Of a DNA stretch of 10,602 nt, positions 1-6,086 are shown one piece after another. The notes below the pieces were generated by a model. That model was given only the letters and a program-made list of their open reading frames with translations. It was not told where the DNA came from and made no database searches. The stretch covers positions 1-10,602 of the forward strand of contig CAKTXH010000087.1 of NCBI GenBank assembly GCA_934630975.1, read 5' to 3'. The translations under genes and the position numbers were made by a program. The first letter of the stretch is position 1. Each line of letters starts with the position of its first letter. This stretch comes from an uncultured Clostridia bacterium (GTDB taxonomy: Bacteria; Bacillota; Clostridia; Christensenellales; Aristaeellaceae).

Positions 1-138
1 GGCGGCTATGACATGCTCCCGAAGCAGAAGGTCGCCCGCGAGGTGCTCACCGACGTGGCCGACGCGATGATCGACTATATCACCACCCACCCGGATATCC
101 GCGTCGATACCCATCGGTATTGCACGGTAATCGGCTGA
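1..138 (+). CDS. C-terminal fragment of an unidentified protein
   Basis: Reading frame 1 is open from the window edge to a TGA at 136-138 and gives 45 residues, the tail of a protein whose body lies outside the window. The visible part begins GGYDMLPKQKVAREVL and looks like one amphipathic helix followed by a short basic, cysteine-containing end (RYCTVIG). I do not recognise the family. Codon use resembles the next gene (many GCC, GTC, ATC and GAC codons). The gene lies 86 bp upstream of the oxidoreductase on the same strand with no clear terminator between them, so the two may be co-transcribed and act in one pathway. That link is inferred from position only. Confidence 0.6.
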   Translation, partial: GGYDMLPKQKVAREVLTDVADAMIDYITTHPDIRVDTHRYCTVIG

Positions 139-209
139 TTTTTTCCAAAACATGCCAGTTTCCTCCTTCCGCGCCGGATGCATCCTAACAGGGACAAACC
201 GACGCGTTG

Positions 210-217
210 AAGGAGGA
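210..217 (+). promoter_or_regulatory. Shine-Dalgarno site that fixes the start of the oxidoreductase
   Basis: AAGGAGGA lies 7 nt before the ATG at 225. An in-frame TTG at 207 would add six residues, but that codon lies upstream of, and its extension would contain, the ribosome binding site. The ATG at 225 is therefore the start. Confidence 0.85.
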
Positions 218-224
218 TTTTTGC

Positions 225-1250
225 ATGGAAAAAATCAAAGTGGTTCAATACGGCTGCGGCAAGATGAGCAAATACATTCTGCGCTATCTGCATGAGCACG
301 GCGCGCAGATCGTCGGCGCGATTGACGTGAACCCGGATATCGTCGGCATGGACGTCGGCGATTTCGCGGAACTGGGCATTAAGACCGGCGTGATCATCAG
401 CAACGACGCGGACAGGGTACTCGACGAGTGCGACGCGGACGCGGCCATCGTCACGCTGTTCAGCTTCATCGGCGATATTGGCGACCACGTGGAAAAGTGC
501 GTGAGCCGCGGCATCAACGTCATCACCACCTGCGAAGAGGCGATCTACCCGTGGACGACCTCCGCCGCGCAGATCAACCGCCTCGATGCGCTCGCCAAGG
601 AAACGGGCTGCACCGTCACCGGCAGCGGTATGCAGGATATTTTTTGGATTAACCTGGTCGCCCTCGTCGCGGGCGGCTGTCACAGAATCACTAAAATCAA
701 GGGCGCGTACAGCTATAACGTCGATGAATACGGTCTCGCGCTGGCCAAGGCGCACGGCTGCGACCTCACGCCGGAGGAATTCGAGCGGCAGATTGCGCAC
801 CCGGAAACCTTTGAACCCTCCTACGCGTGGAACGCCAGCGAAGCCCTCTGCAATAAGCTTGGCCTGACCATCAAATCCATCGCGCAAAAACACGTGCCGT
901 GCATCATCGACCGCGATATCGAATCCTCCACCCTCGGCAAGGTCATCAAGGCCGGGCGCTGTATCGGCATGAGCGCCGTCGTGACGATTGAAACCATGCA
1001 GGGTATCACCATCGAGGAGGAAACCATCGGCAAGGTCTACGGCTCGGGCGACGGCGATCTGTGCGATTGGGTCATTTCCGGCGAGCCGAATACCGAATTC
1101 CACGTCGTCAAGCCCGCCACGGTCGAACATACCTGCGCGACGGTCGTCAACCGCCTGCCCAGCCTCATCAATGCCCCGGCCGGGTATGTCACTGCCGACC
1201 AGCTCGACCCGGTTCAGTATTTGACGTACCCGATGGAGATGTATTGCTAA
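225..1250 (+). CDS. NAD(P)-dependent oxidoreductase, 2,4-diaminopentanoate dehydrogenase / DapB-like family
   Basis: This 341-aa protein has an N-terminal Rossmann domain (about 1-130) followed by the C-terminal domain of the diaminopentanoate dehydrogenase family. The dinucleotide loop reads QYGCGKMS (8-15), so the usual third glycine of GxGxxG is replaced. An acidic residue after beta-2 (D34 in GAIDVNP) suggests NAD use. Family-like segments are GSGMQDIFW (133-141) and, near the end, VVNRLPSLINAPAGYVT (307-323), matching the NRxPxxINAPxGYVT block I know from this family. The characterised member deaminates 2,4-diaminopentanoate in clostridial ornithine fermentation. None of the ornithine genes (oraE, oraS, ortA, ortB) is in view, so the substrate may be another amino acid or amine. 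The family call is firm and the substrate is not. The protein is probably cytoplasmic. Confidence 0.85.
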   Translation: MEKIKVVQYGCGKMSKYILRYLHEHGAQIVGAIDVNPDIVGMDVGDFAELGIKTGVIISNDADRVLDECDADAAIVTLFSFIGDIGDHVEKCVSRGINVITTCEEAIYPWTTSAAQINRLDALAKETGCTVTGSGMQDIFWINLVALVAGGCHRITKIKGAYSYNVDEYGLALAKAHGCDLTPEEFERQIAHPETFEPSYAWNASEALCNKLGLTIKSIAQKHVPCIIDRDIESSTLGKVIKAGRCIGMSAVVTIETMQGITIEEETIGKVYGSGDGDLCDWVISGEPNTEFHVVKPATVEHTCATVVNRLPSLINAPAGYVTADQLDPVQYLTYPMEMYC

Positions 1251-1302
1251 AATTCTTGAAAACCGCCGCAGCGCGGCCCGCGATTGAAACGGCTTCAAAC
1301 CG

Positions 1303-1344
1303 CAAAACAGGCTTTTCCCGCAGCATCAGGAAAAGCCTGTTTTG
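1303..1344. terminator. Bidirectional intrinsic terminator between convergent genes
   Basis: The 16-nt arms CAAAACAGGCTTTTCC (1303-1318) and GGAAAAGCCTGTTTTG (1329-1344) pair perfectly around a 10-nt loop. A runs open the left arm and T runs close the right arm, so the hairpin can end transcription in both directions. It serves the oxidoreductase on the + strand and the hydrolase on the - strand, whose stop codon is only 7 nt away. Confidence 0.88.
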
Positions 1345-1351
1345 TATTCCG

Positions 1352-1993
1352 TTAAAATTCCTCCAGCGCTTCCATCACCACAACGCCCTCCGGCACATTC
1401 CCCGGCGTGATCGAAAGCGTCCGCACGGGCTTTGCGCCCTCCGCGCCCATGATTTCAAGGAACGGCTCCACGCCCGCAATCGGATACGTGCAGTGCTTCG
1501 TCTTATAGTGCATCGGAATCACGCACTTCGGGCAGGCCAGTTCAATGATCTCCTTCGCGCCCTTCGCGTCGATGGTATAGAATCCACCGACGGGAATCAT
1601 CATCACGTCCGCGGTCAGAATCGCCTGCATCACCGGCTCGGCGGGCAGACAGCCCTGATCGCCCATATGCACGACCTTGAGCGTGTCGATATAGAAGATG
1701 CGCACGTCGTTGCGCCCGCGCAGCGCGCCGCCCTTGTCATCGTGATACGAGGCGACCGCCTGCGTCGTCACGCCGCAGACCTGCGCGGCCTTCGCATCCC
1801 GCACGACCTTGGGCCGGCCGGAAAGCACATCCAGATTGTTGTGGTCGTGGTGTTCGTGGCTGATCGTCACCAGATCCGCCGTCAGCTTCGGTACGCGAAT
1901 TCCCACGCTGTCGTCATAGGGATCGGTCACAATCACCGTCCCGTTTTCGGCTGTCAGGCGAAAACACGCGTGGCCTATCCATTCCAGTTTCAT
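1352..1993 (-). CDS. Metallo-beta-lactamase-fold hydrolase, UlaG-like
   Basis: The 213-aa protein is a compact single-domain MBL-fold hydrolase. It starts MKLEWIGHACF, typical of the UlaG / YtkL-like branch. Metal ligands are visible in order: SHEHHDH (45-51, the HxHxDH motif), HMGD (109-112) and the late histidine in IPMHYKT (159-165). D24 lies in TDPYDD. UlaG itself is an L-ascorbate-6-phosphate lactonase, but most relatives have no known substrate, so only a metal-dependent hydrolase can be claimed. No signal peptide is visible, so it should be cytoplasmic. The ATG at 1993 is preferred over an in-frame ATG at 2074 because AAGGAGG lies 8 nt before it and the earlier ATG has no ribosome binding site. 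It can be transcribed from its own promoter or by read-through from the gene upstream. Confidence 0.87.
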   Translation of the reverse strand: MKLEWIGHACFRLTAENGTVIVTDPYDDSVGIRVPKLTADLVTISHEHHDHNNLDVLSGRPKVVRDAKAAQVCGVTTQAVASYHDDKGGALRGRNDVRIFYIDTLKVVHMGDQGCLPAEPVMQAILTADVMMIPVGGFYTIDAKGAKEIIELACPKCVIPMHYKTKHCTYPIAGVEPFLEIMGAEGAKPVRTLSITPGNVPEGVVVMEALEEF

Positions 1994-2001
1994 GGCTGCA
2001 A

Positions 2002-2008
2002 CCTCCTT
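2002..2008 (-). promoter_or_regulatory. Shine-Dalgarno site that fixes the start of the MBL-fold hydrolase
   Basis: On the - strand AAGGAGG sits 8 nt before the ATG at 1993. It excludes the 27-residue in-frame extension that would begin at 2074. Confidence 0.85.
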
Positions 2009-2009
2009 C

Positions 2010-2042
2010 GCGGGCGTTCCCGCTTCCCCGTTCGCCGCCCGC
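2010..2042 (-). other. GC-only hairpin in the leader next to the ribosome binding site
   Basis: In the - strand transcript GCGGGCG (2042-2036) can pair with CGCCCGC (2016-2010) around a 19-nt loop, ending one base before the AAGGAGG site. It may tune translation of the hydrolase or stabilise the message. It matches no riboswitch I know, and GC-rich sequence forms such stems often by chance. Confidence 0.3.
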
Positions 2043-2081
2043 AAAGGCGCGCGGCCTGTTTCAAACCGGCTCATTCAGCAA

Positions 2082-2121
2082 GAGCCAAAGACTGACATCA
2101 TTATAACGCAGGCTTTGGCTC
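2082..2121. repeat. 9-bp inverted repeat framing the -10 box of the MBL-gene promoter (operator candidate)
   Basis: GAGCCAAAG (2082-2090) and CTTTGGCTC (2113-2121) are exact inverse copies 22 nt apart, with arm centres 31 bp apart, about three helical turns. One arm is in the -35/-10 spacer and the other is next to the expected transcription start. No T run follows on either strand, so a terminator is unlikely. A dimeric or tetrameric repressor site fits best. Confidence 0.5.
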
Positions 2122-2128
2122 GATTCAA
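2100..2128 (-). promoter_or_regulatory. Sigma-A-type promoter for the MBL-fold hydrolase
   Basis: On the - strand TTGAAT (2128-2123) is followed by a 17-nt spacer and a consensus TATAAT (2105-2100). Transcription should begin near 2093, which leaves a leader of about 100 nt. The -35 box overlaps the stop codon of the upstream gene, so the hydrolase can be expressed apart from the glycosyltransferase cluster. Confidence 0.7.
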
Positions 2129-2655
2129 TCCGTTTTCTTTTTTAAAAGGCCGTTATACCACTCGGCCAGCAGCGCGCCGGTGCGGAAAAAGCCGCTGTCG
2201 TCGCGCGCGCGCAGGCAGGCCGCCGCCCGCGCGCGCAAGGCGGGCAGACCTGCGCGCACATGCGCCTCGTCCTGCCAGAGGAGACGCAGGGTTTCCACAA
2301 CAAGGAGCAGGCCGTTTTCCGTCAACGGCCGATCCGGGCGGCGCATCAGGTACGCGGCAAACGCCGCCGTCGGCGCGTCGGGCGCGTCCCAATCCACGTC
2401 GATGTGCGCGGGCAGTTCCAGCGCGCACAGGGTTTCCGCCGTCGGGTTCAGCAGCAGCAGGCCGCCCCGCTCGCGCGCGTCAAACCCCGCCGTCTCGCAG
2501 GCGGCAAGCAGCGCGGGCACGTCGGCGCAGCGTCTCGGCGCGTCGCTGACCAGCAGCGCCTCCTCCCCGGCGGGCAGAAAGCGCACAAACCCGCGCCCGC
2601 CCGCCGCGAAAACCGCGTCCCTCGCCCGGCCGCGCAGCGCCGTTACAGCCGCCAT
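2125..2655 (-). CDS. Hypothetical protein, 176 aa, last gene of the GT-C cluster
   Basis: I do not recognise this family. The protein is rich in alanine, leucine and arginine, has no signal peptide and no convincing membrane span, and looks like a small soluble alpha/beta domain. An N-terminal part (about 11-40) reads as short strands (AVFAAGG, GFVRFLP, EALLVSD), then comes a glycine-leucine stretch (GGLLLLNP, 64-71). The C-terminal half (about 95-170) looks helical, with PLTENGLLLVVETLRLLW at 110-127. The ATG at 2655 lies 13 nt inside the end of the DUF1934 gene, and no Shine-Dalgarno site precedes it, so translation is probably coupled to that gene. The tight overlap, and the lack of stop codons over a long GC-rich frame whose upstream neighbours share the same strand, support a real gene. 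Confidence 0.72.
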   Translation of the reverse strand: MAAVTALRGRARDAVFAAGGRGFVRFLPAGEEALLVSDAPRRCADVPALLAACETAGFDARERGGLLLLNPTAETLCALELPAHIDVDWDAPDAPTAAFAAYLMRRPDRPLTENGLLLVVETLRLLWQDEAHVRAGLPALRARAAACLRARDDSGFFRTGALLAEWYNGLLKKKTD

Positions 2656-3062
2656 GTGAGGGTCATCACCGTGGCCGCCGTGCGCTCGCCGCCGACGAAC
2701 ACGTCGTAATCCAGCCGCATTTCGCCGCCGTTCCCGTTTTCTTCCGTCAGCACCTCGCGGGTATACACCGCCACGGGGATATCGCCGTAGGCCGTGCCGT
2801 ACAGCCCCGGCGTTTTTTGCCCCGGCTGAAAACGCAGCGCGCCGGTCATCTCGCCCGCGCGACGCATCTGTACGCCGTCCGCCGTCTGCGTCAGGCTGAT
2901 GCGGGCGCGAACGCCTTCGTCCATCTGCTCGTAAGCGATTTCAAGCCCGTCCGCGCCCGTGCGCAGCGTGCCGCGATGAACGGTCTTGCGCTCGTGGCGC
3001 GCGCCGTCCGGCTCGGTCATCACGCTGACCACGCGCAGGCGGATCGGTTTTTCGTCAGTCAT
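2643..3062 (-). CDS. DUF1934 domain protein (YwiB-like beta-barrel)
   Basis: At 139 aa this matches the usual length and layout of the DUF1934 family, small cytoplasmic proteins with a lipocalin-like (calycin) barrel. Family-like features are the opening strand RLRVVSV (8-14), the central segment GVQMRRAGEMTGALRFQPG (63-81), the GLYGTAYGDIPV turn and strand (86-97) and the closing strands MRLDYDVFVGG and VMTLTWRL. No function is established for the family. GAGGTG lies 7 nt before the ATG. The gene overlaps the gene upstream by 8 nt and the gene downstream by 13 nt, so it belongs to the glycosyltransferase operon. In other Bacillota relatives are often beside argS, so this placement is less usual as far as I recall. 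Confidence 0.85.
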   Translation of the reverse strand: MTDEKPIRLRVVSVMTEPDGARHERKTVHRGTLRTGADGLEIAYEQMDEGVRARISLTQTADGVQMRRAGEMTGALRFQPGQKTPGLYGTAYGDIPVAVYTREVLTEENGNGGEMRLDYDVFVGGERTAATVMTLTWRL

Positions 3063-4482
3063 TGCCCTTCACCTCGCTCGTTTTCGCGCCGGGAATCACG
3101 CCCAGCAGCATAAACAGCGCCGCCGCGCACAGCGCGAACGCGTAGACGGGGCGCAGCAGCGTTTCGCCCGTCGCCGGATAGCAGCAGCCGCCCGCCGTCG
3201 CGAAGAGCGCCATGCAGGCGGGCAGGCGCGTCTGCGGCTCGCGCAGAATCGCCGCCAGGCAGAACATGCACAGCGGCAGCCACGCGCCCATCCCCACGCC
3301 GGGGCACAAGATCATCGCGCCAAGGCCCAGCGTCAGCGTTTTGCGCAGCGAGGAAGCGGCTCGATCCTGCTTCAAATAAGCGCACAGGCCGATGAACATC
3401 GCCAGCGCGGCGAACGTCAGGCCGTGCATCAGCAGCTCGAAATGCGTCTGCGTGTAGACCTCCGGCGCATTGGTGACCGCGTCGATCTCCGGGAACGCGC
3501 GAATCAGCGCATATTCCGGCATTTCCTCCATCGCGGCGCGCGGGAACGCGCTCATCAGGTTCGGCACGCCCGTCGCGTATTCCGGCACGGCGAAATTCGC
3601 GGCGAACAGGCTGCTCACCGCCCTGCCGACCGATACGCCGCCGAGCACCGCAGGCAGGCAGGCCGCCAGCGCGACCAGCGCGGCCAGCGCCGCATGGCTC
3701 GCCTTCGCGCCGCTCTTTGGGAACAGGAGGATAACCAGCGGCAGCGCGTACAGCGCCGCGCCGGAAAGCGCAAACGCCGCGCCATAGAGCAGCATGCCGC
3801 CCAGCGGATGCCTTTCATCCAGCAGCATCAGCGCGGCGGCCAGCAGCAGCGCGCCGAGCACGTCAAGCTGCGGGGCGCTGCCCGCGATCAAAAAGCCCTG
3901 CGGCAGAATCAGGCAGAGCAGCAGCAGCGCTTCGCTGCGCAGACCCCAGTTTCGAACGTCCGCCGCATGCGCCGCCAGCACGGCCAGCAGCAGAAACGCG
4001 CCCATGCACGCAAGCTTGACCATGTACATATCGTAAATCGGCCCGCGCGTAATCAGGTACAGCGCCGTCGTCGCCGGGGCGGAGAGGTTGAGCTGCATGC
4101 CGCTTATCGCCGAAAGCCCGGCCGCATCCATCTGCCGGATGAACGGGAGCATCTGCTCGACGAACAGATACGACTTGTGGTTGATGCCCATCAGCAGAAT
4201 CACAAGCCCGGCGGTCAGCAGCAGCTCGCGCGCCGCCAGCCGCCAGAATCGCTCGTGATACAGCAGCGCCGCCGCCAGCAGCACAACCGTCTGCATCCCC
4301 GCGGTCAGGGCGATATAGAGGACGCGGTTTCGCCAGCCGCCGATATCGTTGAGGTTGCTCAGCGGGCCGCTGCCCACATTGTAAAGCGCCAGCAGCAGGG
4401 AAAGACCCGCCGCCAGCAGCGCGCCGAGCGGCAGCGCGTGGCGATCCAGCCACGCCGAAAGGGCGTTCAGTTTGGTTTTCAC
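3055..4482 (-). CDS. Multipass membrane protein, degenerate GT-C glycosyltransferase paralogue
   Basis: This 475-aa protein has roughly ten to twelve hydrophobic segments and shares layout with the GT-C enzyme encoded just upstream. Matching landmarks are GPIYDMYMVKL (147-157) against TPLHDLYLIKF, the LP...D segment 193-207 against LP...WGQCD, and GVPNLMSAFP (305-314) against NAPNLYAFFP. The residues that mark the active family are lost: the loop-1 aspartate (DY) is replaced by SY at 104-105, WGQCD becomes APQLD (203-207), and the HDRY block becomes GMGA (397-400). It may be a non-catalytic partner or an enzyme with altered chemistry. The start is GTG at 4482, with AAGGGAGG 9 nt before it, and it overlaps the upstream stop as GTGA. 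It ends 8 nt inside the DUF1934 gene. Confidence 0.75.
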   Translation of the reverse strand: MKTKLNALSAWLDRHALPLGALLAAGLSLLLALYNVGSGPLSNLNDIGGWRNRVLYIALTAGMQTVVLLAAALLYHERFWRLAARELLLTAGLVILLMGINHKSYLFVEQMLPFIRQMDAAGLSAISGMQLNLSAPATTALYLITRGPIYDMYMVKLACMGAFLLLAVLAAHAADVRNWGLRSEALLLLCLILPQGFLIAGSAPQLDVLGALLLAAALMLLDERHPLGGMLLYGAAFALSGAALYALPLVILLFPKSGAKASHAALAALVALAACLPAVLGGVSVGRAVSSLFAANFAVPEYATGVPNLMSAFPRAAMEEMPEYALIRAFPEIDAVTNAPEVYTQTHFELLMHGLTFAALAMFIGLCAYLKQDRAASSLRKTLTLGLGAMILCPGVGMGAWLPLCMFCLAAILREPQTRLPACMALFATAGGCCYPATGETLLRPVYAFALCAAALFMLLGVIPGAKTSEVKGND

Positions 4483-5900
4483 GCCGCCTCGCCTCCCTTC
4501 ACGGCCCGCGCCGCGCGGTTTCGGCGCATCTTGCCCAGCATATCCCGCGAGACGACGACCAGCGCCGCCAGCATCATCAGTCCCAGAATCCGCATATCCA
4601 CCGGGCGCTGGCGCGTGATGAAGGGCATGTAGCTCATCACCGAAGCGCTGACCACCAGCAGCGGCATGAACCGCCTGTTCCGATAGCGGGAGGCGTAGAG
4701 CACGGAGAGCATATCCGCTAAGAAGAAATAGCGGTCGTGGATTTTCGGCATGACGAACGGCAGGAAAATCGCGAAGAACAGCGCAAAATCCAGCGTCATA
4801 TCCGGCGTGATCTCCTTCGCATGCGTCAGCCAGTAGACAACGACCAGCAGCGTCAGCAGGATGCAGGCGTAGAGCGCCGCGTTCTGGTACGTCGGCGTGA
4901 GCGCCACGTCGATATACGCGCTGGACGTTTCGCTGTCAATCCCGGCCAGATAGCGCATCCACGTGAATTCCTGCCGGTTGGCAAATTCGCGCAGCGGGAA
5001 GAACGCATAGAGGTTCGGCGCGTTGTAAAAGAGCCGCTCGTAATACTGCCCCATCGACTGATTGGCGTACACGCTGATGGCGTCTGCAAACGAGCGCCCG
5101 GCCAGCAGTGCCGGGAGCATCGTCGCCAGATACGTCAGCGCGAAAACCAGCGCGTGCTTCGGCTTATATTCCCCGTGGATCAGCGCCAGCAGCACGACCG
5201 GGAAGAAGAAGATGGTTTGCAGCTTAAACGCAAACGCCAGCGACAGCATCATCGCCGCGCCGACGGGCTTCTTCGTCTTCAGCCAGTACAGGCTCATCAC
5301 AATCAGGAACACGTACACCGTGTCGCACTGCCCCCAGCACGCGCCGTCAATCAGCGTCGTGGGCAGGGCGCAGACGATCATCATCACCGGCAGGGCAGCC
5401 TTTTTCCCGGCGAAATGCCCCGCCGCCTGCATCATCGCCAGCGCGAGGGCGTAATCAAAGATCACCGTAAAGAACTTGATTAGATACAGGTCGTGCAGCG
5501 GCGTTTTGGCGATGAGCAGCATCACATACTGGTACAGCAGGTTGTAATCGCCGACGTTTTCGCCCAGCGTGGCGAAGCCGCCGTCGCGGAACGCCTGCAC
5601 CCAGCCGCTCAGAAAGGCGTTGTAATCCGCCGTCATGTAATCCAGCATGCTGACCCGCGCCAGCATCGTCAGCGCAATCACCGCGCAGCTGAGCAGCAGC
5701 GCGCCCCGCCCCGGCTTTTGCAGCCGCGCGACGAGGGCCATCGCACCGCCCGCGACCAACGTAAACAGCGCGGCGAGGCTCAGCGTCTGCCCCCACGTAT
5801 CCGCATATTCCAGCTGGGCGCGCATATAAGCCGCCAAAACGGCAAACAGAATCAGCGTCATAAAGCCGCAGGTGACAGCCGCGCGCCTGTTCTCTTTCAT
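4479..5900 (-). CDS. GT-C family glycosyltransferase, Gpi18 / mannosyltransferase-like
   Basis: The 473-aa protein has the GT-C layout: one short cytoplasmic N terminus, about ten to twelve transmembrane helices, and catalytic residues in extracytoplasmic loops. The first loop has ADYNAFLSGW (91-100), with D92 as the likely catalytic or metal-binding aspartate. Next come ACWGQCDTVYVFL (187-199), FAFKLQTIFFFP (223-234), NAPNLYAFFP (293-302) and the late loop MPKIHDRYFF (384-393). These match bacterial relatives of Gpi18 mannosyltransferases (the COG5542 type). Such enzymes move a sugar from a polyprenyl-phosphate donor to a lipid, glycan or protein outside the membrane. Donor and acceptor are not known here. 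AAGGGGG lies 7 nt before the ATG. It is the first gene of a four-gene overlapping cluster and is divergent from the ECF gene. Confidence 0.82.
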   Translation of the reverse strand: MKENRRAAVTCGFMTLILFAVLAAYMRAQLEYADTWGQTLSLAALFTLVAGGAMALVARLQKPGRGALLLSCAVIALTMLARVSMLDYMTADYNAFLSGWVQAFRDGGFATLGENVGDYNLLYQYVMLLIAKTPLHDLYLIKFFTVIFDYALALAMMQAAGHFAGKKAALPVMMIVCALPTTLIDGACWGQCDTVYVFLIVMSLYWLKTKKPVGAAMMLSLAFAFKLQTIFFFPVVLLALIHGEYKPKHALVFALTYLATMLPALLAGRSFADAISVYANQSMGQYYERLFYNAPNLYAFFPLREFANRQEFTWMRYLAGIDSETSSAYIDVALTPTYQNAALYACILLTLLVVVYWLTHAKEITPDMTLDFALFFAIFLPFVMPKIHDRYFFLADMLSVLYASRYRNRRFMPLLVVSASVMSYMPFITRQRPVDMRILGLMMLAALVVVSRDMLGKMRRNRAARAVKGGEAA

Positions 5901-5930
5901 CCTTTTTCCCCCTTGATCTCAGCTTTTTTC

Positions 5931-5959
5931 ATTATATCATCATTCCCGAAACGGCGCAA
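5931..5959 (-). promoter_or_regulatory. Promoter of the GT-C gene cluster (extended -10)
   Basis: On the - strand TGATATAAT (5939-5931) is a consensus extended -10 box. The -35 box TTGCGC (5959-5954), 17 nt upstream, is weak, as is common with an extended -10. Transcription should begin near 5924, leaving a leader of about 24 nt before the ATG at 5900. Confidence 0.65.
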
Positions 5960-5998
5960 CCGCCCCCGGCGCGCGCAACTGGCATGGTCAAAAAGTCG

Positions 5999-6028
5999 CA
6001 ATCTGGCTCTTTACTGCATGCCAGATTG
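5999..6028. repeat. 9-bp palindrome over the ECF gene promoter (operator candidate)
   Basis: CAATCTGGC (5999-6007) and GCCAGATTG (6020-6028) are exact inverse copies around 12 nt. The pair straddles the -35 box of the S-component gene, so a bound dimer would block RNA polymerase. A further CTGGCATG lies at 5979-5986. No T run follows, so a terminator is unlikely. I cannot assign the site to a known repressor. Confidence 0.55.
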
Positions 6029-6037
6029 TGCTATAAT
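6010..6037 (+). promoter_or_regulatory. Promoter of the ECF S-component gene
   Basis: TATAAT at 6032-6037 is preceded by TG at 6029-6030 (extended -10). TTTACT (6010-6015) is a fair -35 box at 16 nt. Transcription should begin near 6044, about 43 nt before the ATG at 6087. The promoter is overlapped by the palindrome at 5999-6028. Confidence 0.7.
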
Positions 6038-6070
6038 GCCTTTATTCCATCAAGGGCGAATGCCCGCAAA

Positions 6071-6078
6071 AAGAGAGG
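6071..6078 (+). promoter_or_regulatory. Shine-Dalgarno site that fixes the start of the ECF S-component
   Basis: AAGAGAGG lies 8 nt before the ATG at 6087. An in-frame ATG at 6060 would add nine residues but has no ribosome binding site, and this purine block would fall inside its coding sequence. Confidence 0.75.
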
Positions 6079-6086
6079 TTTTTGTT

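Noticed and set aside
1..138. Assignment of the fragment to the creatininase or an amidohydrolase family
   Set aside because: Only 45 C-terminal residues are visible and none forms a motif that I can tie to a family.
176..185. 10-bp palindrome GGATGCATCC upstream of the oxidoreductase
   Set aside because: It is too short to stand out in a window of this size, and no promoter could be placed next to it with confidence.
75..1298. Open - strand frame of 407 codons opposite the oxidoreductase
   Set aside because: It is the antisense shadow of a gene with clear family motifs and a strong ribosome binding site, and it runs into the terminator hairpin.
2082..2121. Terminator for the 176-aa protein gene
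   Set aside because: The 9-bp stem has a 22-nt loop and no T run on the - strand, so it reads better as an operator around the -10 box.
2986..4632. Open + strand frame of 548 codons opposite the GT-C genes
   Set aside because: It is rich in R, Q, H and A, has no recognisable motif and no ribosome binding site, and lies antisense to two genes with clear membrane-protein patterns. It is a by-product of GC-rich codon use.
4737..5483. Open + strand frame of 248 codons opposite the first GT-C gene
   Set aside because: It has a low-complexity R/Q/H-rich composition and no start signal, and it is antisense to conserved GT-C motifs.
6054..6065. Small hairpin GGGC-GAAT-GCCC in the ECF leader as a riboswitch
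   Set aside because: A 4-bp stem in a leader of about 43 nt is far too small for a ligand-binding aptamer.
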